Positions 12,731 through 24,094 of a DNA stretch of 64,000 nt are shown piece after piece. Origin of the DNA: Pholis gunnellus (Eukaryota; Chordata; Actinopteri; Perciformes; Pholidae); assembly GCA_910591455.2 (NCBI GenBank), contig OU342817.1, forward strand, positions 11,256,415-11,320,414, given 5' to 3'. The translations under genes were made by a program, and so were the position numbers. A model generated the notes under the pieces. It was not told where the DNA came from. It saw nothing but the letters and a program-made list of their open reading frames with translations, and did no database searches. Position 1 is the stretch's first letter, and the number at the start of each line of letters is the position of its first letter.

Positions 12731-14324
12731 AATGTTCTTACTACTTTACATTTCCAGAAAGGCTCCTGCTGGCTTTACAAGACTCTGCCTTTCTGCAGGG
12801 AAAGATCAAGAACCAAAAGCCAGAACCAAATCTGACGTTCAGTCACACTGACTCGTTTAATCTCTTCCTTTTTAACTATTCAACTAACATAGTGTCTTTA
12901 AAGTGGAGGGAAAGAGAGACAGAAAAAAGGCCGTCATTATCAGAGGTGCTCAGCTGGATGCTTTTAATACAACCAACCCCAGTTTAGCAGTGAAGAAACC
13001 TTAAGCTCCACAAATAATTTAAAAAAGGATGAATCCTTCGCAGAATAGTGCCAGTATTCACGGTTTACTTTAATAACCATTAGCAGTTTTGAGTTCATAT
13101 GTCGATAACATAGATCAGAGTCTAGGTGCATCAAAATCCCTTCACAATGTAAATAGTATGAGCTGTAACTTGTTTAGTGATTTTCCACCACGTGACAGTC
13201 TTTCAGGGAAAAGGCAGCATCGCTGCACAATAATCAGGACGCGTCCTTTGATTCAGATTTTATTGATGCTCTTTCAAGCACTGTATCAATAAACCACGGT
13301 GTACATTCATGGAATGCGTTAAAAAAAACACCAGGGACATGATATGAAAATAATCTGAAACCAGGAGGTTTTTTTTCTCCTACAATCATTATGCATGCTA
13401 CAGTCGATTACTGAGCACAGCTTTGTGCTGACATTTACGAATTAATCAATAACAGAAACTTAATTCCTCCACACTTTTGACAAACATGCCAGCAGTTGAT
13501 ATTTTGACTGTCGGACAAAGAAAACGTGTTGACATTCAAAACTGACGACAGTCAACGTTTTTCCACAACAATTACACAAGCAAAATGTATTCACCGATAC
13601 AAGACGTGACATTTTGCATGGATTGATAAACGCTTAAGCTACCAGTTACAAAAACAAGGGCACTTGAAAGTTTTGAGAAGGAATTGGCTATCCAGCAGAT
13701 ACATGGAATAGTGGGCCCACAGAAATGCAGCTTTGTGATCTCGATGTATGCCTTCTAAGTAACACTGTAAAGCAATAAGAGCTCCTTAGACAAAAGCTAA
13801 GATGATGGTGTAACATTTGATGACACCGCAGGTTATTCAGTATAATACTGCCATTTACCACGAGATGTGTTTGGATAGAGAAGTTAGTCTACTGTTATTT
13901 CCTCATGCAATTAGGGGCAGTTTCATACTTCCAAATCTGTAGTAAACCAATACTAAACATGAAGACAAGCTTGAAAAAAGATGAAAGTATCCTTTAAGTT
14001 GGTTAGTTTGGAATCATTGAATGAAAGAGACTGAAAAATGTTCGGTGACACATTGGTCGTAAAGCTTTGTGTTTGTCCCAAAAATTATTTTCATCTTCAT
14101 ATGCAAATGCACTCTGAATAACCTCAGATCAAAGTGTCAAATACGTCAAATACATACATCTTTCATCACCATTGGAAAAGCTGAGCCAGGTTTAATTGCT
14201 TTTGCCAGACAACCCTGCAACGACCGTATTCACTAATTGGTATCAGATGATCAGATGATTGATTCTTGCTTAACGATCACTGGCTAATTCACACGCCACA
14301 TGTGCTGCTATCAACTGAAGCTGG

Positions 14325-14650
14325 ACCATATATCGATGTATCGATATCGTGATGTGAGACAAGATGTCCTCTAAGATTTTGGTTATTGTTATATAGAATA
14401 AGTGAAGTCTTTTCCTGGTTTTCAAGGCTGCATTACAGTAGAATTATGTGATTTCCGGACCCTATCAGACTAGCTCTTCTATTATTTGCCTTTACCCAAT
14501 TAGTCATCATATCCACATTACTTGATTATGATTAGATATTAAAAATCTCACTGTGTTAATTCTTTGTGAAAGCACCAATAGTCAACTTTCAATATTGAGG
14601 TATTTAGTCAAAAATACTGTGATATTTGATTTTCTCATTGGTCCATTATA
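14325..14650 (+). repeat. Dispersed repeat with ATCGATATCGTGATGTGAGAC start
   Basis: The phrases atcgatatcgtgatgtgaga, ttttcctggttttcaaggct, ttatttgcctttacccaatt and gaaagcaccaatagtcaact, in this order, look like one copy of a dispersed family I associate with perch-like fish genomes. Recognition rests on memory of similar sequence, as there is no second copy in the window. Confidence 0.4.
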
Positions 14651-15683
14651 ATGTGGCACCCATGACAGTCGATTACGCTCGTGCCAGCTGCGGCCACAGC
14701 TCACCGCCCCAGCCTCGTCATTATGTGCTGTAATGTTGGTATTGTTGATTTAACTCATATTGATTTTTCATGCGTGTGTTGTATCATTATCCCGACTAAA
14801 CTCCTTGTTGCGACTCAGATCATCCTGAGAGCACCGTTAAAGAGAGAATCTAAGTATAAAACAATTCGCGCTATGATTCATGGTGTCCTGATAAATGAAA
14901 GATCAAGGCACAACATGGATTCCAGCAGGGGGCCTTTGTCTTTCTGCTAGTTCTCCTGTCTGCCTCTTCAACGGAAGAAAATGCCAAAAATAGAAAGATC
15001 TTTTGTGCATCTCTAAATGAAATTGACCATGGTTGAAAGAAACTATAGCTCTGACATAGGAGACACATGTTGACCTCAATCTCCTATCAGACAAATGTAA
15101 AAATGTGTAATTTTAAGCTTTTGAACAAATAACCAGCATTGTTATGACTCATCACACTGTGGATCTCTTTAGTCCCTGAGTAAAACGTAGCAGATGTGAC
15201 GGCCAGTCTACAGCACCCTACTTTACAAGGGTGCACCCTGACTTTGCGGCCTTGATGTCAAGACTGTCGTCGTCCTGGTGTGTCGGGCTCTTTTTCCTGT
15301 TTTCAGTCATATTTTCAGCATCGTTATAGACACACATGAAACTGCAAATCCTGAGTGTAAACTGGAACAAAGCACTAGATAATTGAGTTCCATCCATACG
15401 CTCTTGATTACTGCTGCACAGTGCTGAGTGTCGAAATTATGCAGCCATGAGGAGGAGAGAATTTAGTGTGGGAAGAAATTCAAGCATGGCTTCGTTGTGC
15501 ACATTTTAGTTTGATTTCAAGCACTCAGAGTTAATACTCAACCCCAATGACTCCCATACATACCACATTGTTTCAGCTACTATTCCTCCCAGTGTCCCAG
15601 CCCTCCCCTGTCAACACAGTCCGCCTCCAGATTCACTGACTGTCTTGATCTCTGGTCTGATGGCCACATTTTTAACAAGAGGT

Positions 15684-15865
15684 CTATGAAGGATTTTCCC
15701 CTTTCGTGCCGATGGCGGTGGCTGTGAAACACCTCTGGAACAGGATCTCGGGGTCTGGCGGCTGGTTATCACAGTCCAACTTCCTGCTCATGAAGTGTTT
15801 TCTGAATCCCTGCGGACCGGAGACACAGGTCGCTCTTCCAGGCGTGGAACCCTCACTGGGAGCTC
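15684..15865 (-). CDS. shisal2a: shisal2a, coding exon 3
   Basis: Terminal exon with stop TAG. Two tandem in-frame acceptors (TTTTCAGCAG|GAGCT) are possible; I used the downstream one, which gives G-A-P-S-E-G. Using the upstream one adds one alanine and moves the boundary to 15868. Confidence 0.82.
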
Positions 15866-17174
15866 CTGCTGAAAAGAACAAAGACATATTTCACGAAGTT
15901 CTAAGTTACACAGCCTCTGTTCTGTGCACTCACCAGACACAAAACAAAAATGAGTCATTTAAAACCTGATAATTGTGGCGATTTTCTCTGAATTAAAAGG
16001 ATTTCAGAAAGAGCACATTTGAATGAAAATTCCTTTTCCAGTAAGAGTCTTTATAATCCCATCATTACTTGGTCCCTTGGTAATATTGTCCATGTTACAT
16101 TCTTGCCAATAATGCATATTGAACTGAATTGGAAGTAATTTTAGGAGATGCTGAACACACACACTAACCTGGTGCTCTGAGGGGTAGGCCGTTGTCAAGA
16201 CGGCTGGGTTTGGTGGCAATAAAGAGGTAGCAGAGGACACATACGGTGATGAGGAAGGCAAGAAGGACTACTGCTGCAATGGATAGACCAACCAGAGCGC
16301 CGATGCTGAGAGGAGAGGAGACAAGGAGGGAGGAGAGAAGAAAAGAGGAGAGAGGAGGAGGAGAGCAGAGGAAAGGAAAATAATAGACATAAGGAGATAT
16401 GGAAAGAAGGGAAGAGAAGAGATGGAGGAGGGGACATGAGAGGAGAGGAGACAAGGAGAGGGGAGAAGAGGCGAGGAGGAGAGAGAGCGAAGAGGAAGGA
16501 AAATAAGAGAGGAGAGGAGATAAGGAGAAAGGAGGAGAGGACAAGGTGATGTGGTGGATACCAAAAGAAGATCAAATATGCAAATATGAATAATTCAGTA
16601 TCGGATATATAGACAAAGCATTCATGAAAAAAATTAAATAGACAACTGTAATCATCATTTAAAAATATTTTTATAGGCATATTTATCCACAAATTACTTT
16701 AATCAAATGGAGCAACTGCACCTTTATTAACATAGCTTGATCACAAGAGAATGTATAAGAGAGTCAGGGTTTGAAACGGGTGGTGCTGCTGCCCACATTT
16801 CTGGATAGTTAACAACACCCGCAGTGAATAGTTCATCTGTTGATCATGACAGAATGTGACTATAGCCAACAACAGCTTTAGATTATTTAGGAATTCCGAA
16901 GTGACAAAATAACTAAAACAGTAGAAAACAATGACCAACAATAAGATGGGGGCGGGGGGAATACTTTTTTGCCAAATTAAAATTGCCCTCACCTCAGCCA
17001 CCACATGTATCCGTACTCATAGGGGAAAAAACTGTTGGGATCGTCACAGCAATACTTGACATCATTAAATCCGCAGCAGAAGTGAGCAGCAACAGCATTG
17101 CCCGGTCTGGGGCACGAGAACCCGTCCACAAACACACCGTCAGCGCTGTGGTAACTGCTGCATTCAGCGCTCAT
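15684..17174 (-). CDS. shisal2a: Shisa-like protein 2A, whole gene span
   Basis: Three coding exons (16993-17174, 16169-16305, 15684-15865) join in phase to 166 residues; the human protein is somewhat longer. The N-terminus has no signal peptide and carries a compact cysteine cluster: C5, C21 in GFSCPRPG, then the FCCGFND and YCCDDPNSFFPYE motifs (C33, C34, C42, C43), which are the family hallmark. One membrane segment follows MWWLS (about 62-90). The cytosolic tail ends with RCFTATA, resembling the HCFMATV-type motif of the mammalian protein. Shisa-like proteins are small membrane proteins of poorly defined role. Position beside slc1a7 and scp2 favours 2A (human 1p32.3) over 2B. Confidence 0.9.
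16169..16305 (-). CDS. shisal2a: shisal2a, coding exon 2
   Basis: The acceptor CTCTCAG|CATCG is preceded by an exceptionally long polypyrimidine tract. The exon encodes the membrane span IGALVGLSIAAVVLLAF and the start of the tail, and ends in phase 1 at CCAG|GTTAGT. Confidence 0.88.
16306..16560. repeat. Purine/pyrimidine-biased low-complexity tract (GGA/GA-rich)
   Basis: The plus strand is almost purely A and G, built of irregular aggagagga-type units for about 250 bases. On the gene-sense (minus) strand it is a CT-rich tract ending directly at the shisal2a exon 2 acceptor. Mirror-symmetric purine tracts like this can form triplex DNA. Confidence 0.9.
16993..17174 (-). CDS. shisal2a: shisal2a, coding exon 1
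   Basis: The ATG is the complement of 17172-17174. It encodes residues 1-60, including the CCGF and CCDD cysteine motifs and MWWL, and ends in phase 2 at CTGAG|GTGAGG. Confidence 0.9.
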
Positions 17175-17359
17175 GCTGCAGCAGGAGATGACTGAGTAGA
17201 AGAAAAAAACACTTCTTATCCGAAGATTAAAGTGGTGAAGAAGAAGAAGATCCCTGCAGCCTCGGCGTGAAGGTGCTGCTTCTCCATCTGCTCTGTGCTC
17301 TTTAGGAATTGGACAAGAAGGAGGACGGTGGTGGTAATTTTGAATCTGAAGAAAACTGT

Positions 17360-17363
<4 letters not shown>

Positions 17364-17424
<61 letters not shown>

Positions 17425-17450
17425 TCTCTCATATACACATATTTATACTG

Positions 17451-17484
<34 letters not shown>

Positions 17485-17560
17485 TATATATATATTAATA
17501 TATATATATACATTTATATACACACACATACATGTACCTATTTATATATATATATATATC
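17364..17560. repeat. (CT)n followed by (TA)n and AC/TA-rich microsatellite block
   Basis: About 33 CT units (17364-17430) are followed by alternating TA and CA runs to about 17560. The block lies roughly 190 bases upstream of the shisal2a start codon, so it falls in the presumed promoter or 5' UTR, where it reads (GA)n on the sense strand. Confidence 0.95.
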
Positions 17561-17568
17561 ATACATAT

Positions 17569-18040
17569 CAGTGGTGGCTGGCCAATAGAGGGTCATGGGG
17601 CCTTGAGCCACACAAAATATATATATATATATGTATATATATACAAATTGTCAATATTTGTGTTTTTGAACTATGGAAACCCAGTAATATTTGTAAAATA
17701 TGATATCTGCGCAAAATATCTGCTTTTCCTGCTCGTCCTCTCCGCCTGTCTGCACGTCTCAGCAGCGCTGGGGCCGTCGAGAATTGGCCCAAAAGAGGCG
17801 GGTCTATGAAGCAGTTTAGCCAATTGCTGATTAAAGATATAAATGAGTGACATACAATTTAGCCAATCAGCGTCCTCAAATAGATTCGGTTTGGGGCCAA
17901 ATTCGCCAGCGCCAGCGCGAGCACAGAAGTTTGGCGGAGAAACTTCAGGGCAAAGAGCTGATCCCAGATCAGCCTGACCTCACAATCACACAGCAGACTA
18001 GCGGGAAAGGGAAGCAGTACACGAAGCTTCTCTACTAGCT
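17569..18040 (+). mobile_element. Possible hAT-like element end
   Basis: A GC-richer segment sits inside TA repeats and begins CAGTGGTGGCTGGCCAATAG, resembling the CAG-starting ends of hAT transposons. It continues with CpG-bearing sequence unlike its surroundings. No matching inverted end or target duplication was found, so this is tentative; it could instead be a fragment of another repeat. Confidence 0.3.
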
Positions 18041-18461
18041 GTACACCAGACAGGTTTGGCTAGCTGGATGCAGTCATGTTAATAACTTATTTAGCTTTTT
18101 AAAACAACGGGGACAGATCCAGCCCGGACAGTTAGGGAGTGAGGGAGGAGGAGGTAAGGAAACATGAGAACACCAGGGTACACATGAGAACTCTGTCAAG
18201 CTACATATTAGGCAAAGTGAACATCTTTTCTTCTACATCGTTGTCCTCAGTCTCATCTGCTGAACTTGGTCATGGAGGCATCAACATTTAATTGAGATGG
18301 TAAATTAACAGTGAAAACTCATCATAGCTTAATTTAACATCAGCATTCCTAATTACACTTCATGTTTACTTCTCCTGATCTTGACCAACAAGGTCCATAG
18401 GGGCATCTCAATAAATAAACATGTTCTATTATATTATATTACATTACACACTGATACATAC

Positions 18462-18462
<1 letters not shown>

Positions 18463-18525
<63 letters not shown>
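18463..18525. repeat. (TA)n microsatellite
   Basis: About thirty uninterrupted TA units. Confidence 0.97.
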
Positions 18526-18527
<2 letters not shown>

Positions 18528-21500
18528 GGATACTGTTAGTATTTATCTACTAAACTAACAAAATATTTTTCACCGTCCATTTTTAAAAAGGTTGAAATGC
18601 TGTTTAAGGTGTAACAAGATCAACAGAGGCTCTGCCCCCGCATGAAAAGGCTTCACATTATCGGTAAGAGTCCTCCACATGACGAATGTAAAGCATGTAA
18701 ATCTGTGAAGGTTTCTCTGAACTGTACTTAAATACAGTGACGGCGATATGAGGTTGCAGCCAATTTAGTTGGTCAGATGAAGATTATTGGAAAAACGTTC
18801 ACCAGCAATTAAAAAATGGAAAGAGACATTTATCAATCAATCAATCACTAATCTTAATTTAAAAAAAGGATTATAAAGGATCAAAATATCAATAAAATAA
18901 AATAAATCATAATGATTAACAACAAAATAGAGTAAATAGATTTGACTATACTACTAATAACACTATAATCAGGGACCCTGACCAGGTGAAAACAATCAGG
19001 GCCGGGCAGACAATCACACAACAGGGAAACACACAAAAGCAGGTATATACTTCTATAATGAAGTATCAAAAAACATGAACAAGAAAAGTGATGCAACAGC
19101 CATGCAAGAAAATCTCATCTCATATGTTCGTAAATGGATGGATGGAGGGAGGGATGGATTACATTTGTGTGTGTGTGTACATGTGAGGGACATATGGTAT
19201 GAATTATAAAATCTTCTCTAGAGCGTAAAAGGAAAATTAATTCACTTGGAGATTTGTAATGAAACCTCGTGGCTCCAGGATCAGCAGTAACGAGGCAGAG
19301 GGGAACATCTTCTAGCTCCATACATCAGTGGGAAGACATTCCTCCACAAATACCATCATATGTGAGACATTCAGTGTGAGGCTTGTGTAAAGGGAGACTC
19401 AGTAAGGAGTAAGTCAATAATGTAATCCTTTAAAAAATAAGAAATAACGGTAAAGATATTGTAACAATGAAAAAAGAAGATTGAAGCTGGTGTGACAAAA
19501 GGCTGACTGTTTAATTGGATTCTTGGAGATTCAAAAGGGACAAGCCGCTGAAACACGGAGCCACACAATTCAACTATTGTCTGTATGTCTGTTCATGAGC
19601 TTTACAAAAGGGGTTGTCAGAAAGAAAAGACAGATAACAGGAGAGTCCCATCAGTTAGACCTTGAATGGAGCACTTAGTCAATGACAATAATCGTTCCTG
19701 CCATCCGATACAATGTAATCCCTCATCTAACGCGCGCACACACAGGAACATTGTGACAGTAGAAACAGAAGAGAACAAAAAGAACATTTAGGAAGAGTTA
19801 GAAAGAGAGAAGGATCAGTCACATATATCTGCCAGTATCTCAGCACTACATTCATTTAGGCTGCTGTGGGTCGAATCGACTGCACCACTCCAGCCCAACA
19901 GGCGGCAACCACACTCATCCTTGCTCTGAGTCGAGCATGCAAAAGTGCCCAAATCTGCTCCGATTTTGCCCTGGGATGACATGTAATGGAATATGTTGTG
20001 GCCTGCAGCAGATGACCTGTGGATGTTGAACATGTCTGCCCTCTCTAAATGAATGAGCAGCACACCAGGCCTGACTACTCGCTCTAATCCCAGATTATCT
20101 CTGCCGGTCCAATCCAGAAACAGGGAAAAAATTGGCAGAAGAACGGGGATTATTTGACAGTGGTGGGGGGGATTGTGGAGGGACGTGGCGGTTAGAACGC
20201 ACACCTACTTGTTTCATAAACATCACTCGGCACCCGTCACACACAGACGTACGTGCACATATTACAGTCTCAATTCAGTGTTCACGTCGCACTGATGTCC
20301 GTTCTCTCCTCGCTTGTTCATTCAACAGGCGAGTGATCACAGCAGTGACGCGACCCCCCTGCCACTGACAGCCGACCGGCCTTCATCCTCCTCCTCCTCC
20401 TCCTCTAACTTCCCCCTGCCATCCATCTCAGCCCTGCATCTCTCCTCCTCCCCGCCAAGAACCGTAAACAAACTACATTATTGCGCTCTGCCACATGACA
20501 GACAACACCGACCACCGCTGTGCTCGCTGCATGCTGCACAGCAAAAAGCACACTACAAACTCCCCTCATATGTGCTGCACTTCTTCTCACTCTATTATTA
20601 TTTTTTTCATTTTTGCCTTCGCTGTTATACTTTCAAATGAGTCCAAGTAAGCTTTTTTTTTTTCAATTAACACCTCCATTGGTATATTTTGTGGCCAGTG
20701 CATACAAATTAGAGCGTGAGAACGTGACTGAAAATCTGAAAAGTGCAGAGTGAAATGGCTGATTTAGTGCTATCACAGCATCAGGGAGTAGAGCATCACA
20801 CCCAAAAAAAGCACAATTCAGCTACTTGAACTGGAGTCATTTGTCGGTGAATGTGTTCTGTAACAATGGGAAAGACTGAGCCGAGCAACTGACTTCAAAT
20901 CTCCTCCATTGAAGTTGTATATTCTGACATAGAGAGCTTCAGGAACCGTCACTATCCATCCCAGTATCTATTGTGCCGATTGGTGCTTTTCAAACTCTTC
21001 TTGCAGCGTTTCGATGTTTAGTGAGATCCCCGTGTCCCTGTGCTTATCAACGACAGTAGAGGTTTCATTAACCACAAGGAGCAGTGTTGAATGCAGAGAG
21101 ATGTTGAGTGACCTGGTTCTGATCGACACCTAAAGTGGCCTCTGGCTTTTTATGAAATTACATTTTCCAAAAAATGGCAGTTAGCGATTAGCCGGCATCT
21201 GAGTCCACGTCTTTAGCCGCAGACAACATCCCATCCCGGAGCCCAGTCAGGGATTACACAGCAGCCTCGCAGCAGATGTGGCATCTGGGATTACAATTAG
21301 AGTAATGTCACCCATCATGTGAAAGCTTGTTATGTTAACATAACAGGAGAGCCTCTGCTTTTGCCCTTGTGCAACACGTGGGGCGTTGTTGTTAATGGAA
21401 ATGAACTACGCCGTTTGCATTGTGAAGGACTTTGATTTAATCAGCATGATGGAGGTCTGAAGGTGTATGCACGGGGGCTCTTTTTTTTGCTTTTATTGCA

Positions 21501-21718
21501 ATATTATTTGTGTCTCTCCTGTCTTCATAACTTCATGAATCGACTTTGAGCCTATTTTTTGCTCTCTTGGCACTTTTCCTCCTCACATTCTCACATTGTT
21601 TTTCCATTTAGTTTTCCTCTTTCTCAGTTACTTTAGCTTCAAATCCCTCCTGCATCCTTGTGTGTCGCTGTCAAACACATCCCATCCTTGCTCCCTGTTT
21701 TGCCTCTATTACGGGCTG

Positions 21719-22130
21719 TAATAAGATAAGATAATCCTTTATTAGTCCCACAGTGGGGACATTTGCAGGATTACAGCTGCAGAATGGATAGTGCAAACGA
21801 ACAAGAGACATAAATAAATACAAAAATAAGAACAAAACAAGTATAATAAATAAGTAATCACATAGTAAATGTATAATAAATAAGTATAACACGTACAATA
21901 TGATATAATCTGAATGTTTTTTATTGTACAGTGGGTTGCACAGATAATTGATAATGCACAGTGGATACATTGGAATATTGCATAAATGAACTTTGTTTGG
22001 TATGTGCGATCTACTGGGAGCAGTGTCTGTTGTGCAGTCTGACAGCAGCAGAAAGGAAGGACCTGCGCTATCTCTCCATCACACACCGCGGGTGAAGCAG
22101 CCGCGGGACGTGGCAGAAGTTGTGCTAAAC
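21719..22130 (-). mobile_element. LINE remnant: last codons of reverse transcriptase and 3' tail
   Basis: On the minus strand, at about 22070-22010, the frame reads RRSFLSAAVRLHNRHCSQ and then a stop, matching the 'RxSFxPxAVRLxN' end of many LINE reverse transcriptases. About 290 bases of untranslated sequence follow, ending GTGGGACTAATAAAGGATTA and short TTATC repeats, the tandem tail of such elements. The copy is 5' truncated in the manner of target-primed insertion. Family not assigned. Confidence 0.72.
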
Positions 22131-23404
22131 ACAACTTGTTAAACATTTTACCCAATCAGAAGCCAGAAGAGACTGCAGTCATTATTGGCCCTAATTAAGC
22201 ACCCTGCAATAAAGAGCTGCTTATCCTTCCAAACACAAAGCAACGACATTAACGTTACAATGAACTGTGTCCTGTGTGGCATCTAATGCCATTTGCATAC
22301 AAGTATTTCTCTATTTTACAAATGGCTCGAACTCCACGATTATGTTTCACCCATTTGTGCACGCAACTGAAATGTTTTATTCTGTTGATGGAAAAGTTCT
22401 CTAGGCTTGCCTAAGCACAAATCTAAATTTAAATGTCGATATTGGTCTAAGCGTTTGGCTCAGAGGTGAGCTTTTCTTATCACACTGTATTTAGTCTTTG
22501 GGCACTTGGGACTACCGTTTTTTCTTTCTTTTAAATGGTGGAATATGTCCAAGAATAAACATGAAAGACAAAGGGATTTTGATTGTTTTCAGCACACACA
22601 TGGGAGGGGCTCCTATCTATGTATTCCAATTAAAGTTGCATAACTATTATTAAATATGCAGCAGGTGAAGCCATCCTCCATAAGTTGCAATGCACTTTCA
22701 GGAAGTGTTTGTTTCAATTAAGCCCGATGAGTATATGGCAGACATTTCCATTGAACCACTTGAGAGCGGAGACGGTGGAGAGGATAGTGGGGATCGCACA
22801 TTTGGGTATTTAAGTGTAAATTGATAGACCTCTGCTGTTCATATCAATCTGAGATCTTCCGTTAAAGTTTATTCAGTGCATCTTGATCTTTGTACTCATT
22901 TGATTCTAATTTAATTAAATCTTTTTTTCGCTAATGAGTAGAGTCAGGGATTACAATTTGAAATCCAGAAATTGCATTCTATATGTTATATCTTACTCGT
23001 TGGATGAGTGGGTCGATATCATTGTCTCTGTTGTGCCTGAGAACATGAATTATGGGCCACATGCTGTGTGTTCAAGTACTTATTTCTGTGTTTACCTTCA
23101 ATTGTGTCATCGCCGTTATGGCCGAGCATTTACTGTACCTCTGTGAAACAAGTCAGCAACTCACCAGGGTTGTAAGTTCCTGTTTTTATTTGTAGCTGTT
23201 ATTTACTTTATGTCACTTCAGCAATTTTTTCTTCTTTTTTTCTGTGGTCTGGGACAATCCGCTGTCCAATTGTTCAGAGAGCTCTTTAATCCACCCTTAA
23301 ATCTGAGTCGTGCAGCGCAGCCTAATAGGATCGTAGTATTAACCCTGAGGACAATACCACCAGCTGTCGCAGAGCCCCCTGTTGGCCACCAGGAGGAATG
23401 CGTT

Positions 23405-23428
23405 GGGGGGGGGGGGTGGGGGGGGGTT
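23405..23428 (+). repeat. Poly-G tract
   Basis: About twenty G interrupted by a single T, upstream of slc1a7. Confidence 0.9.
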
Positions 23429-23832
23429 AGCGAGACACAGGGGGAGGTGACTGATAGAGAGAGAGACAGACGCAGATAGTCAGAGATCGAGAGTGTGTGG
23501 AGCGCTTAGTCTCATGTGGAATAATCAAGGAAGCTGTTCGGAGGAGGAACGCACAAACTCATGAAGTCCTTTGCTTTTGGACGACTACCTCTTTAACTTT
23601 ATTCTAACCCCCTTCCCTCCTTCCCCGCTGTTAACCAAATCCCAACTTTTTTTATTTCTTTAAAGTTTTTCTTTCTCATTCGTTTCTTCTCTCAATCCCA
23701 CCTACTCCGTCATCAGTCTGCATCCTTTCTATCTCGCCCCACCTGCCGCGTTAACGCTCTTCTATTTCTTCCGGAGTGGTGGCGGCTGTTGGCCCTGGGC
23801 TGGCTCTATATGGCTGAATAAGTGGTAAAAAA

Positions 23833-23910
23833 GGGGGGGGGGGGGGGGGGGCGCTTGCTCTGGTGGTTTTCTCTCCGGCGGGGGGGAGGGGGGGGGGGGG
23901 GGGGGGGGGG
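23833..23910 (+). repeat. Paired long G runs just upstream of the slc1a7 start codon
   Basis: Runs of about 19 G (23833-23851), 7 G and 23 G (23888-23910) lie 44 to 121 bases before the ATG at 23954. Either the promoter or the 5' leader of slc1a7 contains them. G-quadruplex formation is expected from this composition; run lengths in assemblies are often unreliable. Confidence 0.85.
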
Positions 23911-23953
23911 TTGCGAAGTAGCAGTCAGGACCAGGACAAGCAGGAGGAGGAGG

Positions 23954-24094
23954 ATGGCAGTGGCTCTGGATGAAGTGTGGGGGCGGGTGAAGAATGTCTG
24001 CAAGCAGAACGGACTGCTCATCCTTTCTGTGCTGGCCGTGGTCATTGGCTGCCTGATGGGCTTCTTCCTCAGAGGCAAGCAGCTCTCCGAGCAG
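23954..24094 (+). CDS. slc1a7: slc1a7 coding exon 1
   Basis: ATG at 23954; residues 1-47 including TM1; phase 0 donor GAGCAG|GTCAGT. The frame is open upstream but through poly-G sequence with no similarity, so this ATG is chosen because MAVALDEVWGRVKNVC aligns with the family N-terminus. Confidence 0.9.

Larger units (their letters stand above)
7640..15683. other. Intergenic region between c1orf210-like and shisal2a
   Basis: No host coding exon is recognisable in these 8 kb. The sequence is AT-rich and contains a LINE reverse-transcriptase remnant (10.47-10.87 kb), a second retroelement tail (12.50-12.73 kb) and a dispersed repeat (14.33-14.65 kb). The part nearest 7.6 kb should hold the c1orf210-like promoter. 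The remainder shows nothing I can name. Confidence 0.6.
17620..23953. other. Intergenic region between shisal2a and slc1a7 (divergent genes)
   Basis: The two genes are transcribed away from each other, so both promoters lie here. No exon is recognisable. Contents that can be named are a (TA)n tract at 18.46-18.53 kb, a LINE remnant at 21.72-22.13 kb and guanine runs at 23.4 and 23.8-23.9 kb. The remainder is unassigned. Confidence 0.6.

Noticed and set aside
16164..16692. Long Ser/Leu/Pro-rich open frames on the minus strand
   Set aside because: They are translations of the CT-rich tract, extended into shisal2a exon 2.
17295..17809. Open frames with SLSLSL and IYIYIY runs
   Set aside because: Microsatellite translations of (CT)n and (TA)n.
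21742..22155. 137-residue minus-strand frame considered as a gene
   Set aside because: It is the out-of-frame reading of a LINE 3' end and its AT-rich tail.
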